A model generated the notes under the pieces. That model had not been told where the DNA came from. It made no database searches and saw only the letters and a program-made list of their open reading frames with translations. Below, one piece after another: positions 1 to 8,271 of a stretch of DNA of 64,000 nt (position 1 is its first letter; the number at the start of each line of letters is the position of its first letter). Made by a program: the position numbers and the translations under genes. The stretch is from Ruminiclostridium josui JCM 17888. Its GTDB lineage: Bacteria > Bacillota > Clostridia > Acetivibrionales > DSM-1351. The stretch spans positions 1,238,001 through 1,302,000 of the forward strand of contig NZ_JAGE01000001.1 in the NCBI RefSeq assembly GCF_000526495.1, read 5' to 3'.

Positions 1-270
1 CAAGCTTCGTTTGACTTGTGCATATTTGTCCCGATCAGTATCATTAGTCCGCAACCAATCACGGAAGCGTAACATTCTATCAATCTCTGATGTGCCCAAA
101 CTGAACACATGCAGATTAATATCGGTATCCGGTCCTTTAAACAAACGATGCTCAAACCAGTCAGGTTCTCGAATCTGTAGCACATATCCGGCCGCTTCCA
201 ACACTGGAACGTAGGATGACTCATCAGCAGAATCCTTAACAACCAACCGTATTCTTTTGCAACTCATCAT
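1..270 (-). pseudogene. GrpB family protein (UPF0157), 5'-truncated and cut by the window edge
   Basis: The minus strand from 270 reads into the left edge and gives about 90 residues that match my memory of the GrpB/UPF0157 nucleotidyltransferase-like family: a VVKDSADESSYV stretch, then REPDWFEHRLFKGPDTD and INLHVFS. Family members normally begin with a GSTSVPG-type motif roughly 50 residues earlier. Here that part is absent: the open frame starts at two adjacent ATGs just before the conserved block, with no good ribosome binding site. It therefore looks like a remnant that lost its 5' end. The 3' end lies outside the window. Function of the family is poorly defined. Confidence 0.6.
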
Positions 271-398
271 CCGTTGTAGGCATGGAGGTATTATTAGATA
301 TCATCTTATCGCACTCCTTTGCTGCTTATTATCTAGGGTTAAACTTAACTACTATTTTTTCTTTGCGATATAAAATACATAACTGTAATAATCTACTA

Positions 399-893
399 CT
401 AATCTAAAATAAAGCGATTATAAGCTATCCTTTTTCCTGTGTTTGTTTTAAAGTTTTCATCTATACACTTTTTTATCTTTTCCTGTTCTTTTTCTTTATC
501 CATAACCGTTAAATTTTCAAGCAAATCAGCTTCCCATTGTATTTGAAAATCAAGTCCATCAATTTTAGATGGAGTATGATGGTTGCCTATTATAAAGCAT
601 ATTCTATCAATATTTTTGTTATAGCCTACCTTTTTTAATATTTCTTTCGCTACTTCTGGTCCTTCCTTTTCTTGATAGACACCATCAATAGAACCGTATT
701 TTTTTTGTGCTTCAACCGCACCAATATCATGTAGTATAGCAATAATACTGATGAATTCTTTTTCTTCCTCTCCGATATTTTCTCCTTTCATTATATCTTC
801 TGCATTTTTCAAAACTTTGAGAGTATGCTCTATGCCAAAAGGAATTTCTTTGAATACTTCTTTCATCTCTATAATAATTTTTTCTTTAAACAT
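399..893 (-). CDS. HD-domain phosphohydrolase-like protein
   Basis: A 164-residue protein with the HD superfamily metal-binding pattern: an early His in GIEHTLKV (about residue 22), the HD doublet in ILHDIGAV (about 54-55) and a His pair in GNHHTP (about 105). Known HD proteins of this size hydrolyse phosphoesters such as nucleotides; no substrate can be assigned here. It starts 37 bp downstream of the methyltransferase gene on the same strand, so it may be the last gene of the mef-led operon. A GGAGGT-like site precedes the ATG. It is a complete single-domain protein with no partner domain. Confidence 0.7.
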   Translation of the reverse strand: MFKEKIIIEMKEVFKEIPFGIEHTLKVLKNAEDIMKGENIGEEEKEFISIIAILHDIGAVEAQKKYGSIDGVYQEKEGPEVAKEILKKVGYNKNIDRICFIIGNHHTPSKIDGLDFQIQWEADLLENLTVMDKEKEQEKIKKCIDENFKTNTGKRIAYNRFILD

Positions 894-930
894 AAATTAC
901 CTCCATTTATACCTTATAGGTGTTTTAGTT

Positions 931-1671
931 CTATCTATCCACTTTTTTGTTGGCCGATACAATCAGCATCATGGGACGGCGCATTTCATCCTGCATCCCC
1001 GGAATATCCATCATGTTTTCCGGCGGCTGCGGCTCCACAATATGATTTATTATAAAACCATTTGAAAGCAGTGTATTTAGATATGTGGTCAGTGTTCTAT
1101 GATATTTTGTAACCTTTTCTCCCAAAAACACAGCTGTCCGTTTGCCCTCATAATAATAATTATCCACCGGAAAATGCAGTATTTCTCCTTTTTCGTTATA
1201 ATGCCAGTCTTGTGTTCCATAGGCAGTAAAAACAGGATGTTCAACCGTAAAAACTAGCTTACCACCAGACTTCAGTATTCTATATATCTTTTTTACTAAA
1301 ATCTCATAATCTGCTACATAGTGAAACGCAAGTGAACTTAATATTACATCAAAACTCTCCTCTGGGAATTCCACATCTTCTATAGCACAGCATTTATATT
1401 CAACCTGTGGAAAATGTGTTTTTTCTTTGGCTACCTCGAGCATTTTATGAGAAATATCAACACCTACAACAGAAGACGCTCCGTGTTCCATCGCATAAAT
1501 ACAGTGCCATCCATAGCCGCATCCTAAATCAAGCACACGCTTATCTTTAAAATCCGGCAGCAGCTTTCTCAATGTTTCCCATTCTCCTGCACCGGCTAGT
1601 CCCTGCTGTGAGCGACTCATTTGACTGTATTTTTGAAAAAATATATTATCATCATATTTGTTTTCTTTCAT
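931..1671 (-). CDS. SAM-dependent class I methyltransferase
   Basis: A 246-residue Rossmann-fold methyltransferase. Motif I is VLDLGCGYGWHC (about residue 46-57), followed by GVDIS (motif II) and the post-II segment DVILSSLAFHYV, as in the Methyltransf_11/25 group that acts on small molecules. Substrate unknown. Its start overlaps the stop of the nucleotidyltransferase gene by 4 bp (ATGA), implying translational coupling in the mef operon. The context of efflux pump, nucleotidyltransferase and methyltransferase is suggestive of drug modification, but that is inference only; the sequence is not an Erm-type rRNA methylase. Confidence 0.75.
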   Translation of the reverse strand: MKENKYDDNIFFQKYSQMSRSQQGLAGAGEWETLRKLLPDFKDKRVLDLGCGYGWHCIYAMEHGASSVVGVDISHKMLEVAKEKTHFPQVEYKCCAIEDVEFPEESFDVILSSLAFHYVADYEILVKKIYRILKSGGKLVFTVEHPVFTAYGTQDWHYNEKGEILHFPVDNYYYEGKRTAVFLGEKVTKYHRTLTTYLNTLLSNGFIINHIVEPQPPENMMDIPGMQDEMRRPMMLIVSANKKVDR

Positions 1672-2522
1672 CTGAATTCCCCCTCGTTTAAAAAGTTATT
1701 TATCTCCGTTGCAATTTTTTTCACTTCTTTATAAAGCTTCTCGGTCATATCGTAGCATTCAAAAAGTGAAAGACCGAGTACTTCAAAAATATGATTTACC
1801 CTTTCGGCATATTTTTTAGGTTTATATTCAAAAGTTTCAAGCAGTTTTATAGCTTTCTTTTCGTTAATGCAATAAGCATTATTGCATGCAAATAGTACTT
1901 GATTTAAGCATGAAATAATACGAAAAACATGGCCTGCAATATAATATTTATCCTCTGCTCCCGCATTTGCTTTTACAAACATTAAAGAGAACTCTGCTTC
2001 AAATAAAAAAAAGTTTATCAAGCTCTTCTTTAGAGCACCAGGGTAAATTTCCGCCTGATTTTTTAATTCGCATAAGCTTTCATTTTTAGCATATTGTATC
2101 TTGCTGATAGCCAATTCTCCACGATACATAGCACTTATATAACCATGGGGATGCCTGGTCTGATAATTTGCAGTAACAATTCCTTGCTCCGTATCCTTGA
2201 TTATTTGTTCCACCCGTTTTATATCACGTAAAATCAAATCAACATGATACCCGTTCATAACTAACCATCCGCCGCCATTGATCCAATCCCCCCACGCTCC
2301 GGGAGGTACAACAAGGTTGTTTCTATTCTCATCATCCAACTCTGTAGCAATTTGGTTAATCGCTGTCAGGTCAAATGATTCTTGATTGTAATAAATTCCG
2401 ATATCTATATCAGAATCCTCTGTATGGGTACCTCTTGCACGGGATCCCCCTAATACGATGCCTTCTATATAAGGCAAAGAGGATAATTTTTCTGTCACTG
2501 ATTGAATAATATTATATATCAT
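1668..2522 (-). CDS. Pol-beta superfamily nucleotidyltransferase (possible drug-modifying enzyme)
   Basis: A 284-residue protein with an N-terminal minimal nucleotidyltransferase domain: GGSRARGTHTEDSDIDIGIY (about residues 24-43) contains the G-S-x-x-R-G and D-x-D catalytic signature, and a later Asp in YHVDLILRD can be the third carboxylate. The C-terminal half is helical and resembles the substrate-binding part of aminoglycoside nucleotidyltransferase-like proteins. I chose the ATG at 2522 because AAGGAG lies 9 bp upstream; an upstream in-frame ATG at 2552 would overlap mef and lacks a site. It sits between mef and a methyltransferase gene. Substrate unknown. Confidence 0.72.
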   Translation of the reverse strand: MIYNIIQSVTEKLSSLPYIEGIVLGGSRARGTHTEDSDIDIGIYYNQESFDLTAINQIATELDDENRNNLVVPPGAWGDWINGGGWLVMNGYHVDLILRDIKRVEQIIKDTEQGIVTANYQTRHPHGYISAMYRGELAISKIQYAKNESLCELKNQAEIYPGALKKSLINFFLFEAEFSLMFVKANAGAEDKYYIAGHVFRIISCLNQVLFACNNAYCINEKKAIKLLETFEYKPKKYAERVNHIFEVLGLSLFECYDMTEKLYKEVKKIATEINNFLNEGEFR

Positions 2523-2541
2523 ACGAACACACTCCTTTATT

Positions 2542-3756
2542 TTATTTTGCATCTAATTTTCTAATCTCAGTTATCATTGGGCAAACTATTGCAATGCAAA
2601 TAATTAAAATACCTGATAGTAAAAACCAATGATTTACACCGATTCTATCAGCAAAGAATCCAGAAAGAATTAACCCAATTGGCATAGCAAGAGACATGAT
2701 ACTTCCAGTTAAAGAAAATACCCGTCCTAAATATTCAGGCTTAATTTTCTCCTGAAAAAGAGCCGTTTGTACACCACTGTAAAAGGGTACCGAAAGCCCC
2801 ATTATCGCACAGCAAACTACAAATATTAAAAATCCACTTGGAGGAAGTAAGCCTGAAATGGTTAAACTTATCCCCATCATAAAAATGGATGCTGTAATTA
2901 ATAGGATTCGCTTTTTGTAGTTCCCAAATAACCCCAATATCAAACCACCTGCCATCATACCAGATGCATAAGCAATCTCCGTAATAGAAATATGCATCGG
3001 TGTACCATTAAAATATTCCATGGTGATTAAAGGATATAGTGCATTGATAGGCATATAAACAAACATATATAGTGTTCCTATGAGTAATAAAGCAAACAAT
3101 CCTTTATTATCCTTTAAGACCAAAAACCCTTCTTTCATCTCTCCGATGAAATTTTGTTTCAAACTTTTTTCTTCTACTTTAAGCTTTGGAATATTCACCA
3201 ATGCTACTGTGAGACTAGCAATTACGGCGCCTAGTACATCGATGGTTATAATGGCATTTAATTCCCAAACAGAGTATAACAATGCCGCAACTGCTGGACT
3301 TAATATATAACTGATAGACTGCAAGGACTGGCTATAGCCAGCACATTTGGTCAGCTGTTCTTCTGGTACTAGAAGAGGTGTAACTGCATTTAACGCAGGG
3401 GTATGAAAAGCTGTTCCTAGGCTACGGATAAATAATACCACCATAACCATCCAAACAGATAATTCCATATATAAGTCAACAATAGCTAGTGCTGCTCCAG
3501 CTGCTGCGATAATTAAATCAGCACCAATCATTATCTTTTTTCTATCATAGCGATCCACTAGCACACCAATAGCTGGTCCAAAGACCGCATAGGGTAGAAA
3601 ACCAACCAGCGAGGCCATAGACAAAACCATCGCAGATCCTGTTTTTTCTGTAAGATAAAAAATTATCGCCATTTGCAAGATGGCACTAGTGATTAAAGAT
3701 ACTGCCTGTCCCGCCCATATTGTAAAAAACTTAAGTTTCCAATTGTATTTTTCCAT
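2542..3756 (-). CDS. mef: Mef(A)-type macrolide efflux MFS transporter
   Basis: A 404-residue, 12-helix MFS protein. It is colinear with streptococcal Mef(A)/Mef(E) as I remember them: TIWAGQAVSLITSAILQMAI near the N-terminus, LVDRYDRKKIM (the loop 2-3 motif), TAFHTPALNAVTPLLVPEEQ, LSVPFYSGVQTALFQEKI and the ending region NHWFLLSGILI. Mef proteins pump 14- and 15-membered macrolides by proton antiport, often together with the ABC-F protein Msr(D). No msr(D) follows here; a nucleotidyltransferase and a methyltransferase do. Expression is probably controlled by the leader peptide and attenuator upstream (3820-4048). Length matches the family (405). Confidence 0.88.
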   Translation of the reverse strand: MEKYNWKLKFFTIWAGQAVSLITSAILQMAIIFYLTEKTGSAMVLSMASLVGFLPYAVFGPAIGVLVDRYDRKKIMIGADLIIAAAGAALAIVDLYMELSVWMVMVVLFIRSLGTAFHTPALNAVTPLLVPEEQLTKCAGYSQSLQSISYILSPAVAALLYSVWELNAIITIDVLGAVIASLTVALVNIPKLKVEEKSLKQNFIGEMKEGFLVLKDNKGLFALLLIGTLYMFVYMPINALYPLITMEYFNGTPMHISITEIAYASGMMAGGLILGLFGNYKKRILLITASIFMMGISLTISGLLPPSGFLIFVVCCAIMGLSVPFYSGVQTALFQEKIKPEYLGRVFSLTGSIMSLAMPIGLILSGFFADRIGVNHWFLLSGILIICIAIVCPMITEIRKLDAK

Positions 3757-3819
3757 TTTTTATCATCTCCTACATTCATTATTTTGATTAAATTTTATTT
3801 AAACAATATTCGAGGCAAT

Positions 3820-3861
3820 AAAAAATGCAGGCCAAAATCCACAATGTGGCTTAGTCTGCAT
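3820..3861 (-). terminator. Hairpin with U-tract directly upstream of mef
   Basis: On the minus strand GCAG...AAGCCACA, a tight turn, then TTGTGG...GGCCTGC is followed by six T. This is a good intrinsic terminator placed between the leader peptide and mef, about 65 bp before the mef ATG. It is expected to stop transcription unless an antiterminator fold forms. Confidence 0.7.
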
Positions 3862-3974
3862 ACATACAATATGGAAACATTCTTTAAAAAGACATAGTCA
3901 AATAAAGGCACAGCTAAAGAAATTATAGCTTACCGTAACTAATGAATGCTCAATATCGTATAAATAAGCACAAC

Positions 3975-4012
3975 AAAAAAGCCTATCATCGAGGATAGAT
4001 TCTGCCTTTTTT
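3975..4012 (-). terminator. First attenuator hairpin, just after the leader ORF
   Basis: About 10 bases downstream of the leader stop codon. AAAAAAG pairs with CTTTTTT and CTATC with GATAG, with an internal bulge. The T-run lies in the distal arm. Its position immediately after the leader peptide fits the attenuator seen in streptococcal mef leaders; the pairing was judged by eye. Confidence 0.5.
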
Positions 4013-4021
4013 ATTGCCAGC

Positions 4022-4048
4022 TTATCTTAAACGTATTGAGGCTGTCAT
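4022..4048 (-). CDS. Leader peptide MTASIRLR of the mef attenuator
   Basis: An ATG with a perfect AGGAGG 10 bp upstream opens an 8-codon ORF, ATG ACA GCC TCA ATA CGT TTA AGA TAA. From memory, the leader peptide controlling mef(E)/mel in streptococcal mega elements is MTASMRLR, so this differs at one residue. In that system a macrolide-bound ribosome stalls at the RLR end and lets transcription pass the downstream terminator. The RLR motif is a known macrolide-arrest motif. Position, Shine-Dalgarno and two following hairpins all agree with the same role here. Confidence 0.85.
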   Translation of the reverse strand: MTASIRLR

Positions 4049-4088
4049 CCTTTCGATTCCTCCTAAATTCTTATTTTTATCAACGTAT

Positions 4089-4117
4089 ATTTTAACACAA
4101 TAGTTTGATGGATTCAA
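4089..4117 (-). promoter_or_regulatory. Sigma-A-type promoter for the leader-mef operon
   Basis: TTGAAT and TAAAAT with exactly 17 bp between them on the minus strand, about 40 bp upstream of the leader ATG. This gives a short untranslated leader before the leader peptide, as expected for attenuation control. Confidence 0.6.
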
Positions 4118-4137
4118 TATTTAAAATATAGAAGCCA

Positions 4138-4170
4138 CTATCAATTTACATTTTGAAAATAAATTGATAG
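4138..4170 (-). terminator. Inverted repeat after the alpha/beta hydrolase gene
   Basis: CTATCAATTTA and TAAATTGATAG form an 11-bp stem with an 11-base loop, about 100 bp downstream of the hydrolase stop codon. The stem is AT-rich and no long T-run follows, so terminator function is only possible. Confidence 0.35.
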
Positions 4171-4273
4171 TTCCCCATATCTAATTGATTATAAGTTCCT
4201 AACCTTCTTTAAAAATTCATTAATCGTTGATTTCATTACTCTTTTATCCAATCTTTGTATTCTTTCTATATCA

Positions 4274-5335
4274 TTATTGAACTTCATCTAAGAACTCAAT
4301 CATAATCTCAATAAATTCTTCGGGTTTATCGTAGTGTATATCGTGTCCAGGGGAATCCACATTAATCCGTTTTCCATTTTCCAACAACTCAATCACATGA
4401 TCAGCATCTTCATCCGATAAGGCTGCTACTAGTAAATCTCCATCGTAACTTGTTGCAGCTTTTATGAATACTGTAGGGCTTTTAATTTTTGATAACACTT
4501 CGGATTGATTATAGTCCTCAAACCAGGTATTATCATAAAATGTTTCTCCAAACTTGCGATCATATGGATAAGTCGCGGTTTCAAATATCCTATTTATCTG
4601 TGGTGGTAAATACTTTATGTGTACAGGCTCATTAGGGTGCTTTTTATGATATGCTACTGCATCTTTAGAAAATTTATTCCAAAGAAAATCCCCAAACATA
4701 TTTCTCCAATAACTTCTTTCTAAACTATACTTGAAGTAATCCTTCTCTTCATCTTGATTTTTAAAGTCTTCATATAATTGAAAACCATATACCCATACAT
4801 ATGTTTTTTCTCGTCTACCTGGTTCCGTTGAAAAGAAGGGGGAATCTTCAATAACTGTACCCAGTATACGATCTGGTGCATATGCAGCCAACCATGCAGC
4901 AATCATTCCACCTGAGGAATGACCGGAAACTACTGTTTTTTGCCCTATTTCTACATCAATAAATTCTATAAAATCTTCCGCCATTTCTTTAGCCGAATAT
5001 TTCTCAGGATTCATATCAGATTCTCCATGCCCGTGGCAATCCACAGCGTATACATGGTAATGCTTTGATAATTCAGGCAATACTTTTGCATAATCCTCCC
5101 AAGACATACCTTGACCATGAATGAGTAGAAGCGGTGTTTTTCCATTGTTTGGACCTTCTCCATAATTTAATATGGTGCCATCCTTTAGCTCTATTTGTTT
5201 TTCAACAAATCCAGCTCTATACATTTTTTTAAGGGGGTTCTCAATATAAGTAATATTATTATAGAAGTAACTTCCCACCATAAATAGTATAAATACTAAA
5301 ATTCCGCTTAATATTATTTTCTTTTTCTTTTTCAT
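4274..5335 (-). CDS. Membrane-anchored alpha/beta hydrolase
   Basis: A 353-residue protein with one N-terminal membrane segment after a lysine-rich start (about residues 6-24), so the catalytic part is probably outside the membrane. The alpha/beta hydrolase core shows LLIHGQGMSW (oxyanion region), the nucleophile elbow GHSSGG (Ser about 142) and a late His in SPGHDIHY. An Asp in the region before it can complete the triad. Substrate unknown; lipase, esterase or epoxide-hydrolase-like activities are all possible. It is a monocistronic gene between the mef leader and the XRE-AbrB regulator. Confidence 0.72.
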   Translation of the reverse strand: MKKKKKIILSGILVFILFMVGSYFYNNITYIENPLKKMYRAGFVEKQIELKDGTILNYGEGPNNGKTPLLLIHGQGMSWEDYAKVLPELSKHYHVYAVDCHGHGESDMNPEKYSAKEMAEDFIEFIDVEIGQKTVVSGHSSGGMIAAWLAAYAPDRILGTVIEDSPFFSTEPGRREKTYVWVYGFQLYEDFKNQDEEKDYFKYSLERSYWRNMFGDFLWNKFSKDAVAYHKKHPNEPVHIKYLPPQINRIFETATYPYDRKFGETFYDNTWFEDYNQSEVLSKIKSPTVFIKAATSYDGDLLVAALSDEDADHVIELLENGKRINVDSPGHDIHYDKPEEFIEIMIEFLDEVQ

Positions 5336-5413
5336 CTTTATATCGTGTCCTTCCTTAATTAGATAACTACATTTATGGATCCCTTAAAATTCATTCTGCA
5401 TTAAAGGTATCTA

Positions 5414-5842
5414 CTACTCCTTGCATTCTTTCGCTTTATAAGCAGCTTCTACAAAATGCATAAATTTATCTTGTTTCACCAAGGCAATTCCCTGTGCCTC
5501 ATCGCCTAAAACCAACAAACTGTCTTGAGGACAAATGTTAAATATTTCTCTGGCTTTTTTAGGAATTACAATTTGTCCCCTTTCTCCAACCTTTACCGTT
5601 CCAAATACGTGTTTCCCTTCAGGCTGAATACCTATTCCGTTTTTTTGTTTCGAATGATTTACTAAGTCGTCCAAGGTAACTCCATACAATTCTGCCAACG
5701 CAATACAATTATTGATATCAGGTACAGTTTCACCATTTTCCCACTTTGCAACCGCTTGTCTTGAAACACTTATCTTTTCAGCAACCTCTTCTTGTGTGTA
5801 TCTATGGGCTTTTCGCAATTCTTTCAGATTCATATTTATCAT
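5414..5842 (-). CDS. XRE-family regulator with C-terminal AbrB/SpoVT domain
   Basis: About 142 residues. The N-terminal part is a Cro/C1 helix-turn-helix (QEEVAEKISVSRQAVAKWEN, about residues 18-37). The C-terminal part is a swapped-hairpin AbrB-like DNA-binding domain (GTVKVGERGQIVIPKKAREI). This fused architecture is a known clostridial regulator type. The ATG at 5842 is favoured because AGGA lies 10 bp upstream; the in-frame GTG at 5851 overlaps that site. It may regulate the hydrolase gene about 80 bp downstream, but no operator was identified. Confidence 0.78.
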   Translation of the reverse strand: MINMNLKELRKAHRYTQEEVAEKISVSRQAVAKWENGETVPDINNCIALAELYGVTLDDLVNHSKQKNGIGIQPEGKHVFGTVKVGERGQIVIPKKAREIFNICPQDSLLVLGDEAQGIALVKQDKFMHFVEAAYKAKECKE

Positions 5843-6010
5843 ACTTTTCACATCCTTTATACTTATTATATTATAACCTTTCTATTAATCAATCAATTAA
5901 ACATAACATATCCTGTTATGTTCAGTTTACATTATTCTTCATTTTTTTATTTGAAATATTACTCATCCATATCCTTATTTAGTAGCTGACATCATCTCCC
6001 AAACAATAAA

Positions 6011-6085
6011 AATAAGGGTTTCCTGACATTGTCACCTCAGGCTAAACAGCCGAAAGAAAAGTTCAATGTCTGGAAACCCTTTATT
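6011..6085. repeat. Long inverted repeat flanking the first rlmD-type remnant
   Basis: AATAAGGGTTTCC.GACATTG on the left pairs with CAATGTC.GGAAACCCTTTATT on the right, around a 33-base centre. It sits just outside the rlmD 3' remnant at 6105, in the place where the other two junctions carry a CCCTCGATAT hairpin. It may be the right end of the accessory segment to its left, or simply a terminator. Confidence 0.45.
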
Positions 6086-6104
6086 TGCAGGCACTTTCAG
6101 CCAT

Positions 6105-6146
6105 CTATTTATCCACCCTTGACATCAATGTGACGCACTCAACATG
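6105..6146 (-). pseudogene. 3'-terminal fragment of an RlmD/TrmA-type methyltransferase gene (junction A)
   Basis: The minus strand encodes HVECVTLMSRVDK and a stop. This is the typical carboxy-terminus of RlmD/RumA-type uracil methyltransferases; the intact gene at 30938 ends HVETICLMSKK. Nothing of the rest of such a gene precedes it. It is interpreted as a duplicated attachment-site half left by integration. Its sequence differs from the local rlmD end, so it may come from another rlmD allele or paralogue. Confidence 0.6.
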
Positions 6147-6275
6147 GGTCGAGTTGATGGAATTGATGTCTGCGGGCCACTTTAGAAACCATCTGTACGT
6201 GGGAATATGTCAATGTGTTTTTGGCTGTTTTTTGAAAAACCGTCGTTCAAGGAAACATATCAACCTAGTCCGAAT
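6147..6275. repeat. Left-end repeat of the integrated element, copy at junction A
   Basis: Starts GGTCGAGTTGATGGAATTG directly after the rlmD-type remnant and runs to GAAAAACCGTCGTTCAAGG. The same block follows the second remnant at 27458-27573, with roughly 80 percent identity by eye. Both contain GTACGTGGGAACATGTC-like motifs. It is read as the left end of the larger element. Confidence 0.6.
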
Positions 6276-6289
6276 AGGGCGAAAGATAT

Positions 6290-7651
6290 TTACTTGAATA
6301 CAACAATATACTTTTCTGCATATTCTCTAAAAGTTGTATCGACTTCTTCGCAAATCACACTTAATTCTTTGAAAACAGTGCCTCTCACGTAAGCATCTCT
6401 TAATTCTGGCTTTTTTAATAGTGCCCACTTTAATTGCTTGTATGAATATTTTGCAAATAAGATCCATTGTGTATAATTTATCGCCATCGGATTTTTTGTA
6501 AAGAGTATTTTACCGGCATTTATTGCAGTAATCGCTGAATGTCCTATAAACAGCATCGTGCTTAGTTTCGGATGTTTTTCTCGATTCAATGAAAACGGGA
6601 TAGATTCCTTTACTGGATAGCCTTCCTTTATTCTTTTGAATGCATATCCTATTCTAATCACTACTTCTATAATCATTGTCGGAATTGACATCGAACAGAA
6701 ATGAATGAAATCATAGCCTTCATAATACATTCCTTGTACTATTTCTGCTATCGTCTGTTCTTCTTCACCTATGTTGCCAAATTGAAGCAGATTAAATAGT
6801 CCCATCAACGGAACAGGTAATCCCATTGAAGTAGTAATGTCTGACTTGAAATGGATTATTTGCTTAGCAATTGCCGCAAATATATTGCTTTCTTTTCTAT
6901 CCGCATAATTTTCCATTACCTGAGTTACGATTTTTCCCGTTTTATCAATGGTTGTCATTCTGCCTGTCATAATATCAAACACACCGAATATCAGACCAAG
7001 CAAAGGATCATGTCCCAGAGATAACAGTCTGTGATAATACGCAGAAAGTCCGTTAACAAATTCTGTCGTGTTTCTATTATCCTGAGCATCATATGGAACC
7101 TTGCTAATTCTTGAATTTGCGAGCTTTTCCATTTCTTCTTCAGGAAACTTTTTATCAAACCACTCCCGTATATAATTCGACAAAGCACCTGCTTTAAGTC
7201 CATCAGAGGTTTTCTGTGGAATACCCACTAAGAGAATATCTACTGCTGCCCCTAATATTCCCGCCGCAGCACTTATTGTAATATCGAATTTATCAAGTCG
7301 ATGTACCGCATTGAACTCTTCATTTAACAGTTTGATTGCCTGCTCATTAGCTCGCAATTCTTCCTTGGTAAAAAGAGTTTCCAAATCTGTACTGTTACCA
7401 ACAGACTTCTCAGCCTCAGTGCACATTTCTTCCCAAGTAGGTACAATATGCTTTCTTCTCTCTGATAATGGTATAATCTTTGGAATATCAGTCAGGGAAT
7501 AACCAAGTGATTTTAGCAGTTCTTCACTCTCTGATATTCGTTTGTCCACTCCAGACATATCAGGACGTTGAATGCTCTTGAACTCTTGAGCCTGATAATT
7601 CAGAACATTATTTATTTGCTGTTCCCCATTAGAGTATTTGAACTTACTCAT
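6290..7651 (-). CDS. Predicted multi-pass membrane protein of a two-gene module, function unknown
   Basis: A 453-residue protein I do not recognise. The first 120 residues are soluble and charged; after that come several hydrophobic stretches, around ITISAAAGILGAAVDILLVG (about 124-143), LLGLIFGVFDIMTG, VPLMGLFNLLQFG, FCSMSIPTMIIEVVIRIGYA and TMLFIGHSAITAINAGKILF. Its ATG overlaps the stop of the upstream 182-residue gene by 4 bp, so the two are translated together. It is the first cargo gene inside the left end of the defence element. A membrane effector is a reasonable guess, without proof. Confidence 0.6.
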   Translation of the reverse strand: MSKFKYSNGEQQINNVLNYQAQEFKSIQRPDMSGVDKRISESEELLKSLGYSLTDIPKIIPLSERRKHIVPTWEEMCTEAEKSVGNSTDLETLFTKEELRANEQAIKLLNEEFNAVHRLDKFDITISAAAGILGAAVDILLVGIPQKTSDGLKAGALSNYIREWFDKKFPEEEMEKLANSRISKVPYDAQDNRNTTEFVNGLSAYYHRLLSLGHDPLLGLIFGVFDIMTGRMTTIDKTGKIVTQVMENYADRKESNIFAAIAKQIIHFKSDITTSMGLPVPLMGLFNLLQFGNIGEEEQTIAEIVQGMYYEGYDFIHFCSMSIPTMIIEVVIRIGYAFKRIKEGYPVKESIPFSLNREKHPKLSTMLFIGHSAITAINAGKILFTKNPMAINYTQWILFAKYSYKQLKWALLKKPELRDAYVRGTVFKELSVICEEVDTTFREYAEKYIVVFK

Positions 7652-8196
7652 GCGGTTTCACCTAAATCCTTCTTTAAATCTTTTATAGCTTGTGTCAACA
7701 GGATATTAAGACTCTGTAAATAATCCAGGCGCTCCTTATCTGCATTTGCTTCATCCTTCAACGCCAAAATAATGGCTTGATGCTTTTTAAGTGCTTCTTT
7801 ATATAAACGCTCTTTCTCCTGTCTAAGCTGTTTATGTTTTAAGTGAGATGCAAGACCAACACCACCTGCTGCCAATAAAGCAACCGGAGCAGCAAGTACG
7901 AAAACTCCGGCAACCATTCCACCACCAACAATACCGCCTGCCGCTGCAAGTCCCGATGTGATTCCTGCAGCAGATAAACCGACTGAGCCCAAACCATATA
8001 ATGCGGCAAATGAACCTACTCCGCCAATACCAGCACCAATAGCTCCTGCTAAAATTTCAGGAATAGCACTCTCTCTTACAGTTCGTGTCTTATCATTAAC
8101 AGCTACTGCTGCTTCGTTGATAACATTAACAACCTGCTGTAATGATTCTACACTTTGGAATACCATATCCTTCTTCTTTTTTATGTATTCACCCAT
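7648..8196 (-). CDS. Gly/Ala-rich membrane protein with flanking coiled coils, partner of the 453-residue protein
   Basis: A 182-residue protein. Residues 1-45 and 115-180 are polar and helical, and the C-terminal part is Lys/Glu/Leu-rich, consistent with coiled coil. The centre (about 48-112) is a long Gly/Ala hydrophobic region (GAIGAGIGGVGSFAALYGLG and similar), which could form a membrane hairpin or a pore. GGAAAGGTGG precedes the ATG. It is coupled to the downstream membrane-protein gene. I do not recognise a named family; the glycine-rich hairpin recalls bacteriocin or effector membrane segments, but this is inference. Confidence 0.58.
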   Translation of the reverse strand: MGEYIKKKKDMVFQSVESLQQVVNVINEAAVAVNDKTRTVRESAIPEILAGAIGAGIGGVGSFAALYGLGSVGLSAAGITSGLAAAGGIVGGGMVAGVFVLAAPVALLAAGGVGLASHLKHKQLRQEKERLYKEALKKHQAIILALKDEANADKERLDYLQSLNILLTQAIKDLKKDLGETA

Positions 8197-8271
8197 ACAT
8201 ATACCACCTTTCCTGTTTTACATACAGACACATTTCATATCATTATCATCATTGCAATTATAGTGAACCTC

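Noticed and set aside
5990-6290. CRISPR-like repetition, because GTCGAGTTGA and AACATGTC motifs recur near 6.1, 27.4 and 30.9 kb
   Set aside because: The motifs are element ends at three distant junctions; there are no regular short repeats with spacers and no cas genes.
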